Translations under genes and position numbers: made by a program | Part shown: positions 35,570-44,592 of the stretch, piece after piece | Layout: each line of letters starts with the position of its first letter | How positions within the stretch are numbered: position 1 is the first letter of the stretch | The notes under the pieces: model-generated | Database searches by the model: none | Told to the model about the DNA's origin: nothing | Seen by the model: only the letters and a program-made list of their open reading frames with translations | Assembly: GCF_001543285.1 (NCBI RefSeq) | Contig: NZ_CP014164.1 | Span: forward strand, 1,612,001-1,676,000 | Length of the DNA: 64,000 nt | Direction: 5' to 3' | Source: Aerococcus viridans | GTDB taxonomy: Bacteria; Bacillota; Bacilli; Lactobacillales; Aerococcaceae

Positions 35570-37054
35570 TTATTCTCTAGTTAAAATACCCACAACTGTT
35601 GCCTTCATATCCGCTACAGTCGACACACGGTTGTGGCGTACTTCAGCAGTTTGGATTTCTTTGATGGCATTTGGATAATCGCGGTTTCCTGCAGATTGAA
35701 TGTTGGCTACCAATTCATCGTCAGTCGCATGTTCAACATCTTGTCCAATAGCTGTCAAAACAGCTTGCGGGAACTTGTATGGGCTAGCTGTTGACACAAC
35801 AACGCTCGGTCCACTTAGGACATCTTTGGCTTTCAATTTTTGTAGACTCGCTGATGCAACACCAGTATGCGGATCCATTAAATAGTCGTATTCTTGGTAT
35901 ACGCGGTCAATTTCAGCTTTAGTTTGGTCCTCGTCGGCAAATTCGCCAAGGAAGGATGCAAATTTCTCGCTCACGTCAGCTGGGAATTCGTACCGCCCTT
36001 TTTCATCTAAGTCATTCATCAAGGCTGACAACTGAGCCACGTCATCTCCTAGGGCGTGGAATAACATCCGTTCGAAGTTGCTTGAAACCAAAATATCCAT
36101 AGACGGTGAAATAGTTAACTTGAACTCACGGTTTTTGTCGTAAACACCTGTGTTGAAGAAGTCGTATAAGACAGTATTATCGTTAGAAGCACAAACCAAT
36201 TTACCAACTGGTAGACCTAATTTTTGTGCATAGTAACCAGCTAAGATGTCCCCGAAGTTTCCTGTTGGGACCACAAAGTTGACCGGACTGCCCGCTTCAA
36301 TTTCTTCATGTTTCACTAATTGGGCATATGCGTAGAAGTAGTACACCACTTGCGGAATTAAGCGCCCGATATTCATTGAGTTAGCTGATGAGAATTGGAT
36401 GTTTTCTGCCGCTAAATCAGCGCGTAAAGCTTCATCGTTAAATAAGCGTTTCACTTCTGTTTGCGCATCATCAAAGTTCCCTTCAATCGCCACCACAAAG
36501 GTATTGTCCCCTTTTTGGGTTACCATTTGTTTTTCTTGAATAGTAGAAACGCCACCTTGCGGATAGAAAACAATGATCTTTGTACCTGGTACATCTGCAA
36601 ATCCAGCCATTGCTGCCTTACCAGTGTCGCCTGAAGTAGCTGTCAAAATAGCAATCTCTTTGTCGTTGGCATTCATTTCTGCTGATTTTTTCATTAAATG
36701 CGGTAAGATTTGTAGCGCTAGGTCTTTAAAGGCAATCGTTGGACCGTGGAATAATTCTAAATAGTAGTCATCCCCAACTTTTGCTAATGGCGCAATTACA
36801 TCCGTATCGAATTTTTCATCGTAAGCACCATCAATACAAGCTTTTAAATCTGCTTCTGAAAAGTCATCAAAAAAGATAGACATAACAAAATAAGCCAATT
36901 CTTGGTAGGTCATCTCTTTTAATTCAGACCAATCAAGGTCAATACTAGGCCATTCTGTTGGGACGTAAAGCCCGCCATCAGTTGCTAGTCCTTGAACAAT
37001 GGCTTGTGAAGCTGTCACGATATTATCCTGGTTACGTGTACTTTTAAATTGCAT
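35570..37054 (-). CDS. thrC: Threonine synthase
   Basis: A 494-residue PLP enzyme converting O-phosphohomoserine to threonine. The length and motifs match the long bacterial/fungal-type enzyme: start MQFKSTRNQ, GGLYVPTEWP, PLP lysine in GPTIAFKDLALQ, ATSGDTGKAAMAGF and the phosphate loop VVPTGNFGDILAGYYA. No T-box or threonine leader is visible in the 274-bp upstream gap. The start ATG 37054 has AGGAGG upstream. Confidence 0.95.
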   Translation of the reverse strand: MQFKSTRNQDNIVTASQAIVQGLATDGGLYVPTEWPSIDLDWSELKEMTYQELAYFVMSIFFDDFSEADLKACIDGAYDEKFDTDVIAPLAKVGDDYYLELFHGPTIAFKDLALQILPHLMKKSAEMNANDKEIAILTATSGDTGKAAMAGFADVPGTKIIVFYPQGGVSTIQEKQMVTQKGDNTFVVAIEGNFDDAQTEVKRLFNDEALRADLAAENIQFSSANSMNIGRLIPQVVYYFYAYAQLVKHEEIEAGSPVNFVVPTGNFGDILAGYYAQKLGLPVGKLVCASNDNTVLYDFFNTGVYDKNREFKLTISPSMDILVSSNFERMLFHALGDDVAQLSALMNDLDEKGRYEFPADVSEKFASFLGEFADEDQTKAEIDRVYQEYDYLMDPHTGVASASLQKLKAKDVLSGPSVVVSTASPYKFPQAVLTAIGQDVEHATDDELVANIQSAGNRDYPNAIKEIQTAEVRHNRVSTVADMKATVVGILTRE

Positions 37055-37328
37055 CTTAATCCTCCTAAGCGACTCCTATTACCTTGTTGATCATTTTATC
37101 TATGTCAGTCACTCTTTATATTTGTTTTATTTTACCATAGAAGGCACATTTATAGCAGTGTAGGCTACTTTTTCTCATAATTCTCTATTAGAAAATCCAT
37201 ATGAATTATTGCATGTTTATAGCTTAAAATAGATTTTATTACTCATATGTGTTAACATTAATTGTGTTCCTAAATTTTTAAATTGTAGGAAACGTAAATA
37301 CAAACGTATATACTCAGGAGGTATTCGA

Positions 37329-37964
37329 ATGAAATTTACAGCTCAAAAACGTGATGGTGCTGGTACTTCAGCAGCTAAACAATTACGTAAAGAAGACTTA
37401 GTTCCGGGCGTTGTGTACGCTAGTGACTTAGATCCAATTAACATCTCATTGTCAGTTTCTGATGTAGAACAAATTCGTCGTGAATTAGGTCTTAACTCAG
37501 TATTTGATTTAGAGTTAGACGGTAAAACACATACAGTTTACGTACGTGAAATTTCACAATCAGCGTTGAAACCAACTATCTACAACATTTCTTTACAAGC
37601 GATTAAAAAAGGTCAAAAACTTGAAATGCCATTATCTATCGTTATTGTTAACGAAGATGCTTTAGCAGATAAAGAAGGTGTAGCTTCTACTACAACACTT
37701 GAAATTAACGTTGTTGCTGACCCAGCAACTGCGCCAGATTCAGTTGAAGTAGACGTTACAGGCTTAGCTATTGGTGACTCAGTAACTGCTGGTGACTTAA
37801 AACTTGCTAGCGATATTGAATTAGTAACAGATGCTGAAGAGGTTGTTGTAGCTATTTCTGCGCCAGTTGAAGAGCCAGAAGCAGTTGACCCAGATGCAGA
37901 GGTTGCAGAACCAGAATTAATCGATGAAAAAGAAGGCAAAATTGTAGAAGATACTGAAAACTAA
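37329..37964 (+). CDS. rplY: 50S ribosomal protein L25/general stress protein Ctc
   Basis: A 211-residue protein. The N-terminal L25 domain (about 1-92, FTAQKRDGAGTSAAKQLRKE, LVPGVVYA) binds 5S rRNA. The TL5 C-terminal domain (about 95-180) and an acidic tail rich in Glu/Asp/Val follow. This long form equals Ctc/TL5. It has the very strong site AGGAGGT before ATG 37329 and a terminator directly after. It is transcribed alone, divergent from thrC. Confidence 0.93.
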   Translation: MKFTAQKRDGAGTSAAKQLRKEDLVPGVVYASDLDPINISLSVSDVEQIRRELGLNSVFDLELDGKTHTVYVREISQSALKPTIYNISLQAIKKGQKLEMPLSIVIVNEDALADKEGVASTTTLEINVVADPATAPDSVEVDVTGLAIGDSVTAGDLKLASDIELVTDAEEVVVAISAPVEEPEAVDPDAEVAEPELIDEKEGKIVEDTEN

Positions 37965-37993
37965 TATTTTTTCAATTCCTTTCATTACATAAG

Positions 37994-38026
37994 AACCGGA
38001 GTGATTTATTTCACTCTGGTTTTTTG
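37994..38026 (+). terminator. Terminator of rplY
   Basis: AACCGGAGTGA and TCACTCTGGTT form an 11-bp stem (one G-U pair) around TTTATT, followed by TTTTTG, 30 bases after the stop codon. Confidence 0.85.
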
Positions 38027-38089
38027 TTTTCTTTAAAAATTAGAAAACCTTTGGCTTTTATTTTAACAAATAACTACATGCATCAAAAA

Positions 38090-38120
38090 ACAGGGCATGA
38101 TTGCTACGTCACTGCCCTGT
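38090..38120 (-). terminator. Terminator of thiT
   Basis: ACAGGGCA and TGCCCTGT form an 8-bp stem with extra pairing, followed on the minus strand by six T residues, 16 bases after the thiT stop. Confidence 0.85.
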
Positions 38121-38135
38121 TTTGCTCGCGGGTAT

Positions 38136-38699
38136 TTATTTTTCAACTAGGATAATTTTCTTATTAGTTTTGATTAGTAGATAAGAGATGGCATAGCATG
38201 CGCCCCATGTCGCAAGTCCCGACATGCCGTTCATGATAGCTGAGTACACCCATGGGCTCATTCCTTCTGGTGCGTATTGCCCCCAAAAGGCTACACCGGC
38301 TAGAAAATGAACAAAGTATTCTGCAAATATGGCGATGAAAGTAGCCAATCCAACATATAGGAAAAGATTTTTTTCATGATTGTTCTTTGCTGCTTCTTGG
38401 ATTTGTAGGGCAAAAATACCCGCTAATCCAGCTAAGGCAAAGGCAAATATATATTCTATAATACCTTGTACTGGTGTTAAAATACTGGCAAATCCAGAAA
38501 TAAATTTAATCAGTCCTAACAAGAATCCTGACAGTAAACCAGCACGAATCCCTCTTCTAAACGCTACAATATAAATAATGGCTAGTGATATTTGTACTCC
38601 AAAACTTGGGCCAATGTCAATCGGTATCATCGATACTATAAAAGCAATTACTGCTGCAATAGCGGCCTCGATATTTTCATTTAACTTAACTGATCTCAT
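38136..38699 (-). CDS. thiT: Thiamine-specific ECF transporter S component ThiT
   Basis: A 187-residue membrane protein with about six helices that binds thiamine and works with the shared EcfA/EcfA'/EcfT module. The family pattern is clear: amphipathic start, SMIPIDIGPSFGVQISL, RRGIRAGLLSGFLLGLIKF, EYFVHFLAGVAFWGQYAPEGMSPWVYSAIMNG (thiamine-binding loop). The ATG at 38699 is supported by GGAGAAGAAG upstream; the frame to 38729 is not. A TPP riboswitch on the same strand lies about 160 bp upstream and confirms the substrate. Confidence 0.93.
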   Translation of the reverse strand: MRSVKLNENIEAAIAAVIAFIVSMIPIDIGPSFGVQISLAIIYIVAFRRGIRAGLLSGFLLGLIKFISGFASILTPVQGIIEYIFAFALAGLAGIFALQIQEAAKNNHEKNLFLYVGLATFIAIFAEYFVHFLAGVAFWGQYAPEGMSPWVYSAIMNGMSGLATWGACYAISYLLIKTNKKIILVEK

Positions 38700-38857
38700 T
38701 TCTTCTTCTCCATTCTTTTGTAGGCACAATGCAAGCTATTTTGAAATATCAACAAAGTTAATAAAAAAATCGCATCTATCACAATTGTGACAAACACGAC
38801 CTCTCAATGTATTCAACGATTTAACGCATTAAATCATTCACCAACAAATGGCTATTG

Positions 38858-38942
38858 AACACTTCCTTACGCCAGTATAAACCGGATCAAGTTATGAGGG
38901 TCTGTTTTTAAACATCTCAGCAAAAGCTCCCCTAGTGCATAC
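38858..38942 (-). promoter_or_regulatory. TPP riboswitch controlling thiT
   Basis: The minus strand carries the conserved aptamer parts in order: GGGGAGC, TGCTGAGA, ACCCTCATAACTTGATC and GGTTTATACTGGCGTA followed by GGAAGT. This is the complete THI-box aptamer. It sits in the leader of thiT, about 160 bases before its start. High thiamine diphosphate should lower ThiT expression. Confidence 0.95.
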
Positions 38943-38960
38943 AAGTATATTATTTCTTTT

Positions 38961-38989
38961 AGTATATGCTTTTCTTGCACCTTTAGCAA
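38961..38989 (-). promoter_or_regulatory. Promoter of the riboswitch-thiT transcript
   Basis: On the minus strand TTGCTA (38984-38989) and TATACT (38961-38966) are separated by exactly 17 bases, about 15-20 bases before the aptamer. The inserted IS605-like element starts just upstream and has left the promoter whole. Confidence 0.65.
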
Positions 38990-39057
38990 GTGGTAACCCA
39001 AACATTTTATTTAAAGTCGCCCCTTGAGAAATCCGTGTAATTCATTACATGGATGAA

Positions 39058-39480
39058 TCAAGTTCTAGGGCGACCGTCATTGTATTCCGTTAATTGATTT
39101 TCTATATATTCTTTAACAGTTTCTTTAGACATACTACCTACGGTTGCCATGAAATAACTAGGTGTCCATAAATGGCCACCCCATAACATTGCTTTTGTTT
39201 CTGGATAAGCTTTAAACCATAGACGTGCAGATTTCCCTTTAAGTGTTTTGACGATACTACTTGCGGCATGTTTAGGGTTGAACGAAATCAACATATGGAT
39301 ATGGTCAGGCATAACTTGGAGAGATTGGATGACAATATCGTGTTCATCACAAATATGCGTCAACATATCTTGCATGGCGTTTTGTTTTTCAATGGTTGTA
39401 AATATTTCCTTACGATACTTTGTTACCCAAACCAAATGGAAATTAAAATCATAGAAATTTGTCCTTGTTTTCACAATCAT
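39058..39480 (-). CDS. tnpA: IS200/IS605-family Y1 (HUH) transposase TnpA
   Basis: A 140-residue single-strand DNA transposase. The HUH motif is in MPDHIHMLISF, and the nucleophilic tyrosine is in SKETVKEYIENQ. The start VKTRTNFYDFNFHLVWVTKYRKEIF is typical of the family. The ATG at 39480 with AGGTG upstream is preferred over extending to 39498. The length is normal and no defect is seen, so it could mobilise this element and possibly related TnpB units in trans. Confidence 0.93.
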   Translation of the reverse strand: MIVKTRTNFYDFNFHLVWVTKYRKEIFTTIEKQNAMQDMLTHICDEHDIVIQSLQVMPDHIHMLISFNPKHAASSIVKTLKGKSARLWFKAYPETKAMLWGGHLWTPSYFMATVGSMSKETVKEYIENQLTEYNDGRPRT

Positions 39481-39580
39481 ATGTAAACACCTATTCAACT
39501 AAATTATAGTAATTTTTATCGCTATAAACAAGTGTCATACGTATGGTATAATATATCTATAAACGCAAGGGGGTGAAAAC

Positions 39581-40722
39581 ATGTATCAAGGAATTGAGTG
39601 TAAAATCTATCCTAACGAAAAACAGCGTCAGTTAATTCATATGACCTTTGGTCATACCCGATTCATCTGGAACGAAATGTTGGCCATGTTGAATGCGCGG
39701 TACGAAAACAATCCTGACCTTCAAATGCTATCTTATAATGCGTTATCCTCTCTTATTCCACAAATGAAGAAGGAATATCCCTGGTTGCGTGAAGTTGATA
39801 GCGTAGCTGTTCAATGTAGTGTTAAACGCTTATCCGAAACTTTTGTTCGTTTTTTAAAGATTATTCAAAATACCCAAAATTCAAATCAAAGAAGAACACC
39901 AGACAGTCGTATTTAAGTACCATACGTGGCAACAACATTCGTTTTAATGATAATCAGCGGTATATCAAATTACCCAAATTAGGTTGGATAAAATGTAAGT
40001 CAAGTGTGCTTCATATTGAGAATGAACGCATAAAATCTGTCACCGTTAAATATACACCTAGTGGCGACTACTATATCTCCATTTTGGTCACAAGCGATAA
40101 TCAAGCAATGCCCAAAACAGGAAATGTAGTCGGTGTCGATTTAGGTGTAAGTGATTTAGCTATTACGTCTGATGGTCAAAAATATCAAAGTCAGCGACTA
40201 CATTTGTCTTATAAGAAGCAATTACATTATTGGGAAAAGCGAATGGCCCGTAGACGTTTACAAGCCAAAAAGAACGGTGTGGATTTAGTGGATGCGAAAA
40301 ACTACCAGCAAGCCAAACGCCAAGTGGCCCGTATTCATCAACGTATCAAAAACATCCGCAAGGATTACATTCATAAAATCACAACCGATATGGTTAAAAG
40401 TTATGACGTTATCGTTCTAGAGGATTTAAAGACGACTAATATGATGAAAAATCATCAATTAGCCCGTTCAATCGCTGGCCAATCCTGGCGGATGTTTAGA
40501 ACAATCCTAGAGGCAAAGTGCGAAATGTACGATAAGACATTTGTGGCTATTAATCCGTACAAGACAACCCAAAAATGTTCTAATTGCGGGTATGATAGCG
40601 GTAAAAAAGCGTTAAATATACGTCATTGGACTTGTATGAAGTGTAATATGCATCACGATAGAGATATCAACGCAGCTAAAAATATATTAAATATTGGCCT
40701 GGAACAGGCCTTAGTTAAATAG
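39581..40722 (+). pseudogene. tnpB: TnpB RNA-guided nuclease, reading frame split at a T-run
   Basis: The frame from ATG 39581 ends at 39916, but the protein continues in the -1 frame from about base 39856 to 40722. Together they make a TnpB of about 380 residues with all catalytic parts: RuvC Asp in GVDLGVSDLAI, Glu in VLEDLKTT, zinc finger CSNCG..CMKCN and the last Asp in DRDINAAKNI. The switch point is T TTT TTA (39850-39856) in the zero frame, a canonical -1 slippery heptamer. It is therefore either a one-base loss in a homopolymer or a programmed frameshift. If translated through, the enzyme would be an omega-RNA-guided DNA nuclease. Confidence 0.8.
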
Positions 40723-40807
40723 CTTAGACCGCTGTTTTGCTTTGAAATAAGTGGAACAAGTCATGAGTGTTCCTAGAAACACGCCATTTTAATGGCGTTG
40801 TAGTTCA
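40700..40807 (+). ncRNA. Probable omega RNA (reRNA) scaffold of the IS605-like TnpB
   Basis: The region overlaps the 3' end of tnpB and runs to the right end of the element, where omega RNA scaffolds of this family lie. It ends in hairpin ACGCCAT/ATGGCGT then TGTAGTTCA; the bases after 40807 would act as guide. The solo TnpB in this window ends in the same hairpin-plus-GTAGTT form. Prediction by position and shape only. Confidence 0.45.
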
Positions 40808-40948
40808 TAATCGTTCTGACTTAAGGTATAATAGAATTGAGCGTTGGTTCAGCACAACCACACTATTGTATTAATATCATCAATATGATATATTTTTAAG
40901 AACATATTTTTGCATTCTTTTATTTTGAGGCCTATGGGGGGAAGAAAT

Positions 40949-41271
40949 TTGAAGCTATTTTTTTCAAATAAAGCGATCAATAAATTGCAATCATTATCAC
41001 AATTTGAACATATTTGTTTAAGTGATACACAATATTTACGTCTTTCTAATGAACAGGAAGTTGACCTAGTTTTGCGGACCAATGAGACGGATTTTTCCGC
41101 CTATGACGAGGTACTAGAAACCCATATTGGCCAAGTTCCCGTAAGAAAGAATGCTTAAAATTTTTAGGCCATGACAACCGCATTGATTTCGATGACTTTA
41201 GACAAGTTTTCGTTTTAATTGTTGATGGTCAGGTAATGAACGATAATATCTACCTACAAAAAGCGTCATAA
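40949..41271 (+). pseudogene. Small protein, possibly iron-sulfur biosynthesis (HesB-like) fold, frameshifted
   Basis: The likely start is the TTG at 40949 behind GGGGGGAAG. The frame stops at 41158, but sensible sequence continues at once in the -1 frame (LKFLGHDNRIDFDDF.., LIVDGQVMNDNIYLQ) to 41271, for about 105 residues in total. The pattern DYDEVLETHIGQVPV..F..D.ID, then a final strand with a turn and DN, is reminiscent of the short HesB-like iron-sulfur biosynthesis family of lactic acid bacteria, but no conserved cysteines are present. The family call is weak; the frame break is clear. A TATAAT at 40827-40832, directly after the IS605 right end, may be its promoter. Confidence 0.4.
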
Positions 41272-41338
41272 TATATATTATTTTTAACCAAGCGGGCTAG
41301 GTATACTGGTCCGTTTCTTTATTGAAAAAGGAGTTATC

Positions 41339-42652
41339 ATGTCTGAAAATCCATTCAAATCCTACTATAAAAAGTCTCGTCAAGACCGTATCGATGTCTT
41401 AGTGGACCAAGAGCATATCACTAGCGACCAAGGAGAATTTTTAAAAAACGGCCAAGGTTTACCCACTGAAATTGCTGATAATATGATTGAAAATGCCCTC
41501 TCAACCTACGGACTTCCCTATGGTTTGGCTCTAAACTTTCTAATAAACGATCAAGAAATCCACATTCCTATGGTTACTGAAGAACCTTCTGTGATTGCGG
41601 CTGCATCAAATGGTGGGAAAACGATTCAGCAAGCTGGTGGATTTAAGACACAAGTTAACCAGCGTTTGATGACTGGACAAATTGCCTTTACGGGGGTTGA
41701 AAATGATACCCAAGCCCTACGTTTTGAAAACTGGGTGAATGAAGTTGCAGATGACTTACTAGCTGTGGCCAATACTGCCTACCCTTCTATCGTTGGACGC
41801 GGTGGTGGCGCGCGGTCCATCCGTAGTCAATACTACCCAGCAACCGCTAGTAGTGCCCCTTTTTTTATTGTGTATCTAACGATAGACACTCAAGAGGCGA
41901 TGGGGGCCAATATGATGAATACCATGTTGGAGGCTTTAAAGGCGCATATTCTTGGACAGGTGGATTTTATTGCGAATCTTGATGGTTTGATGGCTATTCT
42001 ATCGAATTATGCAATAGAAGCTACGGCAACGGCGACTTGTGAGATTCCAGCCCAGCTATTGGATAAGGGGGAGGTTTTAGGAAGTGAAGTTGCTAGAAAA
42101 ATAGCATTAGCGAGTCAGTTGGCTCAAGTGGATGTATACCGGGCAACTACTCACAACAAGGGGATTATGAACGGTGTAGATGCTTTTGTATTAGCTACAG
42201 GTAATGACTGGCGAGCAGTTGAAGCTGGTGTGCATGCCTATGCGGCCAGAGACGGACAATACCGAGGATTGGCCACTTGGTCATACGACGTTGACCGTGA
42301 AGTGCTAACTGGTGCCCTTACCCTACCTTTAGCTTTAGGTGCTGTTGGCGGGTCTATTGGTATCCATCCAACTGTTCAAGTGACCAAGTCCATACTAGGT
42401 CAAGCAGACGCTAAAACACTGATGGAAATTGCTGTATCACTTGGGTTAGCCCAAAACTTTGCAGCCGTCCGAGCCCTTGTTTCTGAAGGTATTCAAGCTG
42501 GACATATGGCACTACAAGCCAAGTCCCTAGCCATCCAAGCAGGTGCACAAGGTGACCAGGAAATTAACCAATTACTATCAGCATTAGAAAAAGCTGATCA
42601 CAAAAACTTGGCGACCGCTAAAGAATTATTAAAGAAATTACGAAATGCCTAA
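41339..42652 (+). CDS. mvaA: Hydroxymethylglutaryl-CoA reductase, class II
   Basis: A 437-residue enzyme that reduces HMG-CoA to mevalonate for isoprenoid (undecaprenyl, quinone) synthesis. Class II signatures are EEPSVIAAASNGGKTI (catalytic Glu82, Lys94), a middle domain with GGARSIRSQYYPA, and GNDWRAVEAGVHAYAARDGQYRGLATW. The length is close to lactic acid bacterial MvaA; the fused thiolase of enterococci is absent. AAAGGAG precedes ATG 41339. It converges on mvaS, with a shared terminator in the 54-bp gap. Confidence 0.95.
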   Translation: MSENPFKSYYKKSRQDRIDVLVDQEHITSDQGEFLKNGQGLPTEIADNMIENALSTYGLPYGLALNFLINDQEIHIPMVTEEPSVIAAASNGGKTIQQAGGFKTQVNQRLMTGQIAFTGVENDTQALRFENWVNEVADDLLAVANTAYPSIVGRGGGARSIRSQYYPATASSAPFFIVYLTIDTQEAMGANMMNTMLEALKAHILGQVDFIANLDGLMAILSNYAIEATATATCEIPAQLLDKGEVLGSEVARKIALASQLAQVDVYRATTHNKGIMNGVDAFVLATGNDWRAVEAGVHAYAARDGQYRGLATWSYDVDREVLTGALTLPLALGAVGGSIGIHPTVQVTKSILGQADAKTLMEIAVSLGLAQNFAAVRALVSEGIQAGHMALQAKSLAIQAGAQGDQEINQLLSALEKADHKNLATAKELLKKLRNA

Positions 42653-42655
42653 AAA

Positions 42656-42704
42656 AATCGTTACCCGCTTGAAGTTCAGTTTACTTCTTGTAGGTAACGA
42701 TTTT
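42656..42704. terminator. Bidirectional terminator between mvaA and mvaS
   Basis: AATCGTTACC and GGTAACGATT form a 10-bp stem closing an inner stem built on GAAGT/ACTTC, with A/T runs outside both arms. It serves both convergent genes. Confidence 0.85.
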
Positions 42705-42706
42705 CT

Positions 42707-43861
42707 TTATTTATACAATCGTTTGTGGCCTTCTACCCCAGCTAATTGGAATTGCTCTTCATCTTCAGATAAGACTAATTGACTACCATCTGTTGGTAAT
42801 TCTTCTTGGAAAATCAATTCGTAGTCGGCAACCGATAGTTGGACGCGGTTATCTAACATGGCTTGATGACTTTCGTCAGCTAACATGTCCTTGAAGCCTT
42901 CCACTAAAGTAATAGAGAAGAATTCACCAACTGCACCTGAACCATAAGAATACAACCCAATAGTGTCCCCAGCTTCAAGATTTTGACTTTGGTCTAACAA
43001 GGATATCAAGCTTAAATATAAAGAACCTGTATAGATGTTACCAACGCGTTTATTGTAGACGCGGCTGGCTTCAAATTGTTCTGTTAAGGCTGCTTGTTTG
43101 GCTTCATCCACTTCCGGCAATAATTGGCGTAATCCTTTTAAGCCCATTTTTGAATAGGGTAAATGGAAGGCTAAAGCTTTAAAGTCAGCTAAAGTTTTAT
43201 TGGTCCGTTTTTTATATTCAGTCCACACTGTCTCTAAGTATGATAGGTACTGTTCATTAGAGAATTTACCATCTACTTTGGCATATGTAGAATAATTTGG
43301 TCGCCAAAAATCGTAAATGTCCCCAGTATAAGAAACAGCATCGTCGTTAATGACTGCAACGCGTGGGTCTTTACTGATTAGCATAGCTACTGCACCTGCC
43401 CCTTGTGTTGATTCTCCTGACGTATTCAAGCCGTATCTAGCTATGTCAGTTGCAATCACCAAGACTTTTGACTCTGGATGACGAGCGATATGGGATACCG
43501 CCGTTTGAAGACCAACAGTTGCTGCATAACATGCCTCTTTCATTTCAATAGCACGGGCAAATGGGTTAATCCCCAAAAGCTGGTGCACATGGACTGCCAT
43601 TGCTTTTGATTGGTCGACACCTGATTCTGATCCCACAATAATGAAATCAATCGCTTCTTTATCTTCTGCTGTTAAAATTGGCCAAGCTGCATTAGCTGCC
43701 ATTGAAACTGGATCTTGGGTTAAGGGTGCCACTGCTTGCTGGGTTTGACCTAAACCAATCGTAAACTTCGCTGGCTCAACATCTCTTGCTTCAGCCAGTT
43801 CTTCCATATCCACATAGACATGTGGTGTGAAGAAATGTAGTTTATCTATACCAATATTCAT
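42707..43861 (-). CDS. mvaS: Hydroxymethylglutaryl-CoA synthase
   Basis: A 384-residue thiolase-fold enzyme condensing acetyl-CoA and acetoacetyl-CoA to HMG-CoA, the step before MvaA. The start MNIGIDKLHFFTPHVYVDM and the nucleophile Cys111 in MKEACYAATVGLQ are classic. A late YSYGSGAVGEFFS (with the general His region earlier, AFHLPYSKMG) completes the site. The ATG at 43861 has GGGAGAG upstream; the extension to 43912 is not supported. Confidence 0.95.
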   Translation of the reverse strand: MNIGIDKLHFFTPHVYVDMEELAEARDVEPAKFTIGLGQTQQAVAPLTQDPVSMAANAAWPILTAEDKEAIDFIIVGSESGVDQSKAMAVHVHQLLGINPFARAIEMKEACYAATVGLQTAVSHIARHPESKVLVIATDIARYGLNTSGESTQGAGAVAMLISKDPRVAVINDDAVSYTGDIYDFWRPNYSTYAKVDGKFSNEQYLSYLETVWTEYKKRTNKTLADFKALAFHLPYSKMGLKGLRQLLPEVDEAKQAALTEQFEASRVYNKRVGNIYTGSLYLSLISLLDQSQNLEAGDTIGLYSYGSGAVGEFFSITLVEGFKDMLADESHQAMLDNRVQLSVADYELIFQEELPTDGSQLVLSEDEEQFQLAGVEGHKRLYK

Positions 43862-44153
43862 ATTCGTTACTCTCCCAACATCATTTTTTATACGTATAAC
43901 GTAATTTATCACCTATCATTTTATCATAGTTTCCCCTCTCTATCCGCATTTGTATCATTCTTAGGAAATTCTGAACATATTTTTTCATAAAAAAGATAGA
44001 CACGACAATTTGTCATGCTTCTCCTAGATGGAAACTGTCTGGTCAATTGGTTACTATTTTAGTGACGAGGAATCAGGTATCAAAAGACTTACTTTGATAC
44101 GAGGTCAGTAGCATCAAATTCCGCTACTACAGTTTTGTAAGAAATGTATGTCA
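43862..44153. other. Intergenic region upstream of mvaS
   Basis: It contains the mvaS promoter region (minus strand) and a hairpin GTATCAAAAG/CTTTGATAC near 44078-44101 of unknown role. No gene is recognised. Confidence 0.35.
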
Positions 44154-44280
44154 TTATTTATTTAAGATTACTTCATCATCAGGAATTCCACCACGTTCAA
44201 CCGAATCCATACGTTCAACATTTTCTTTGATAACTGCTAATGATTTAGAACCACCATCTACATTTTTCAATAGTAAAATG
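44154..44280 (-). pseudogene. Possible 3' remnant of an unknown gene
   Basis: About 40 codons are open on the minus strand, ending at 44154, and read as ordinary protein (GGSKSLAVIKENVERMDSV, GGIPDDEVILNK). No plausible start or ribosome binding site precedes it, and upstream sequence is non-coding. It looks like the C-terminal end of a gene whose body has been deleted. I do not recognise the family. Confidence 0.3.
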
Positions 44281-44413
44281 GCAATAATTACATTTTTTTA
44301 TAATGATATGTAAGGAGATACCTATTTATAGGCTATCACTTTAAAATTTAATCTTTTTCATGGTATAATAAGACATACCAAAAAAGTTATTTATCTGTAA
44401 GGGGGTTAAGCAT

Positions 44414-44527
44414 ATGCCAACTAGTAAGGCACAGAAAAAAAGAAACCGTAAAATACTATGGTATGTATTGTTAATCATTTTTACGATTGTACAAGGTTTT
44501 CTGATTTCAGATGATGATCAGGCTTAG
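44414..44527 (+). CDS. Small single-helix membrane protein (37 residues)
   Basis: ATG 44414 lies 7 bases after AAGGGGG and encodes a basic N-terminus (PTSKAQKKRNRK), one hydrophobic helix (ILWYVLLIIFTIVQGFLI) and a short acidic end (SDDDQA). The inside-positive layout predicts an N-in helix. A TATAAT (44364-44369) is 45 bases upstream and a strong terminator follows 24 bases after the stop, so it is a complete transcription unit. The function is unknown; such proteins often regulate larger membrane partners. Confidence 0.65.
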   Translation: MPTSKAQKKRNRKILWYVLLIIFTIVQGFLISDDDQA

Positions 44528-44550
44528 TTAATTGAATATACGATAATTAA

Positions 44551-44592
44551 AACGTCAAAAAATGGTCTTCCTTATTTTTTGACGCTTTTTTT
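44551..44592 (+). terminator. Terminator of the 37-residue protein gene
   Basis: CGTCAAAAAAT and ATTTTTTGACG pair perfectly over 11 bp, followed by CTTTTTTT. Confidence 0.85.

Larger units (their letters stand above)
39010..40807. mobile_element. IS605-like element with divergent tnpA and tnpB
   Basis: A Y1 transposase (minus strand) and a TnpB (plus strand) are divergently arranged, as in IS605. The left end has a hairpin CCGTGTAAT/ATTACATGG (about 39031-39052). The right end has hairpin ACGCCAT/ATGGCGT (about 40781-40798) followed by TAGTTCA. These subterminal hairpins are what TnpA recognises. The exact ends are approximate, since this family makes no target duplication. Confidence 0.75.
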
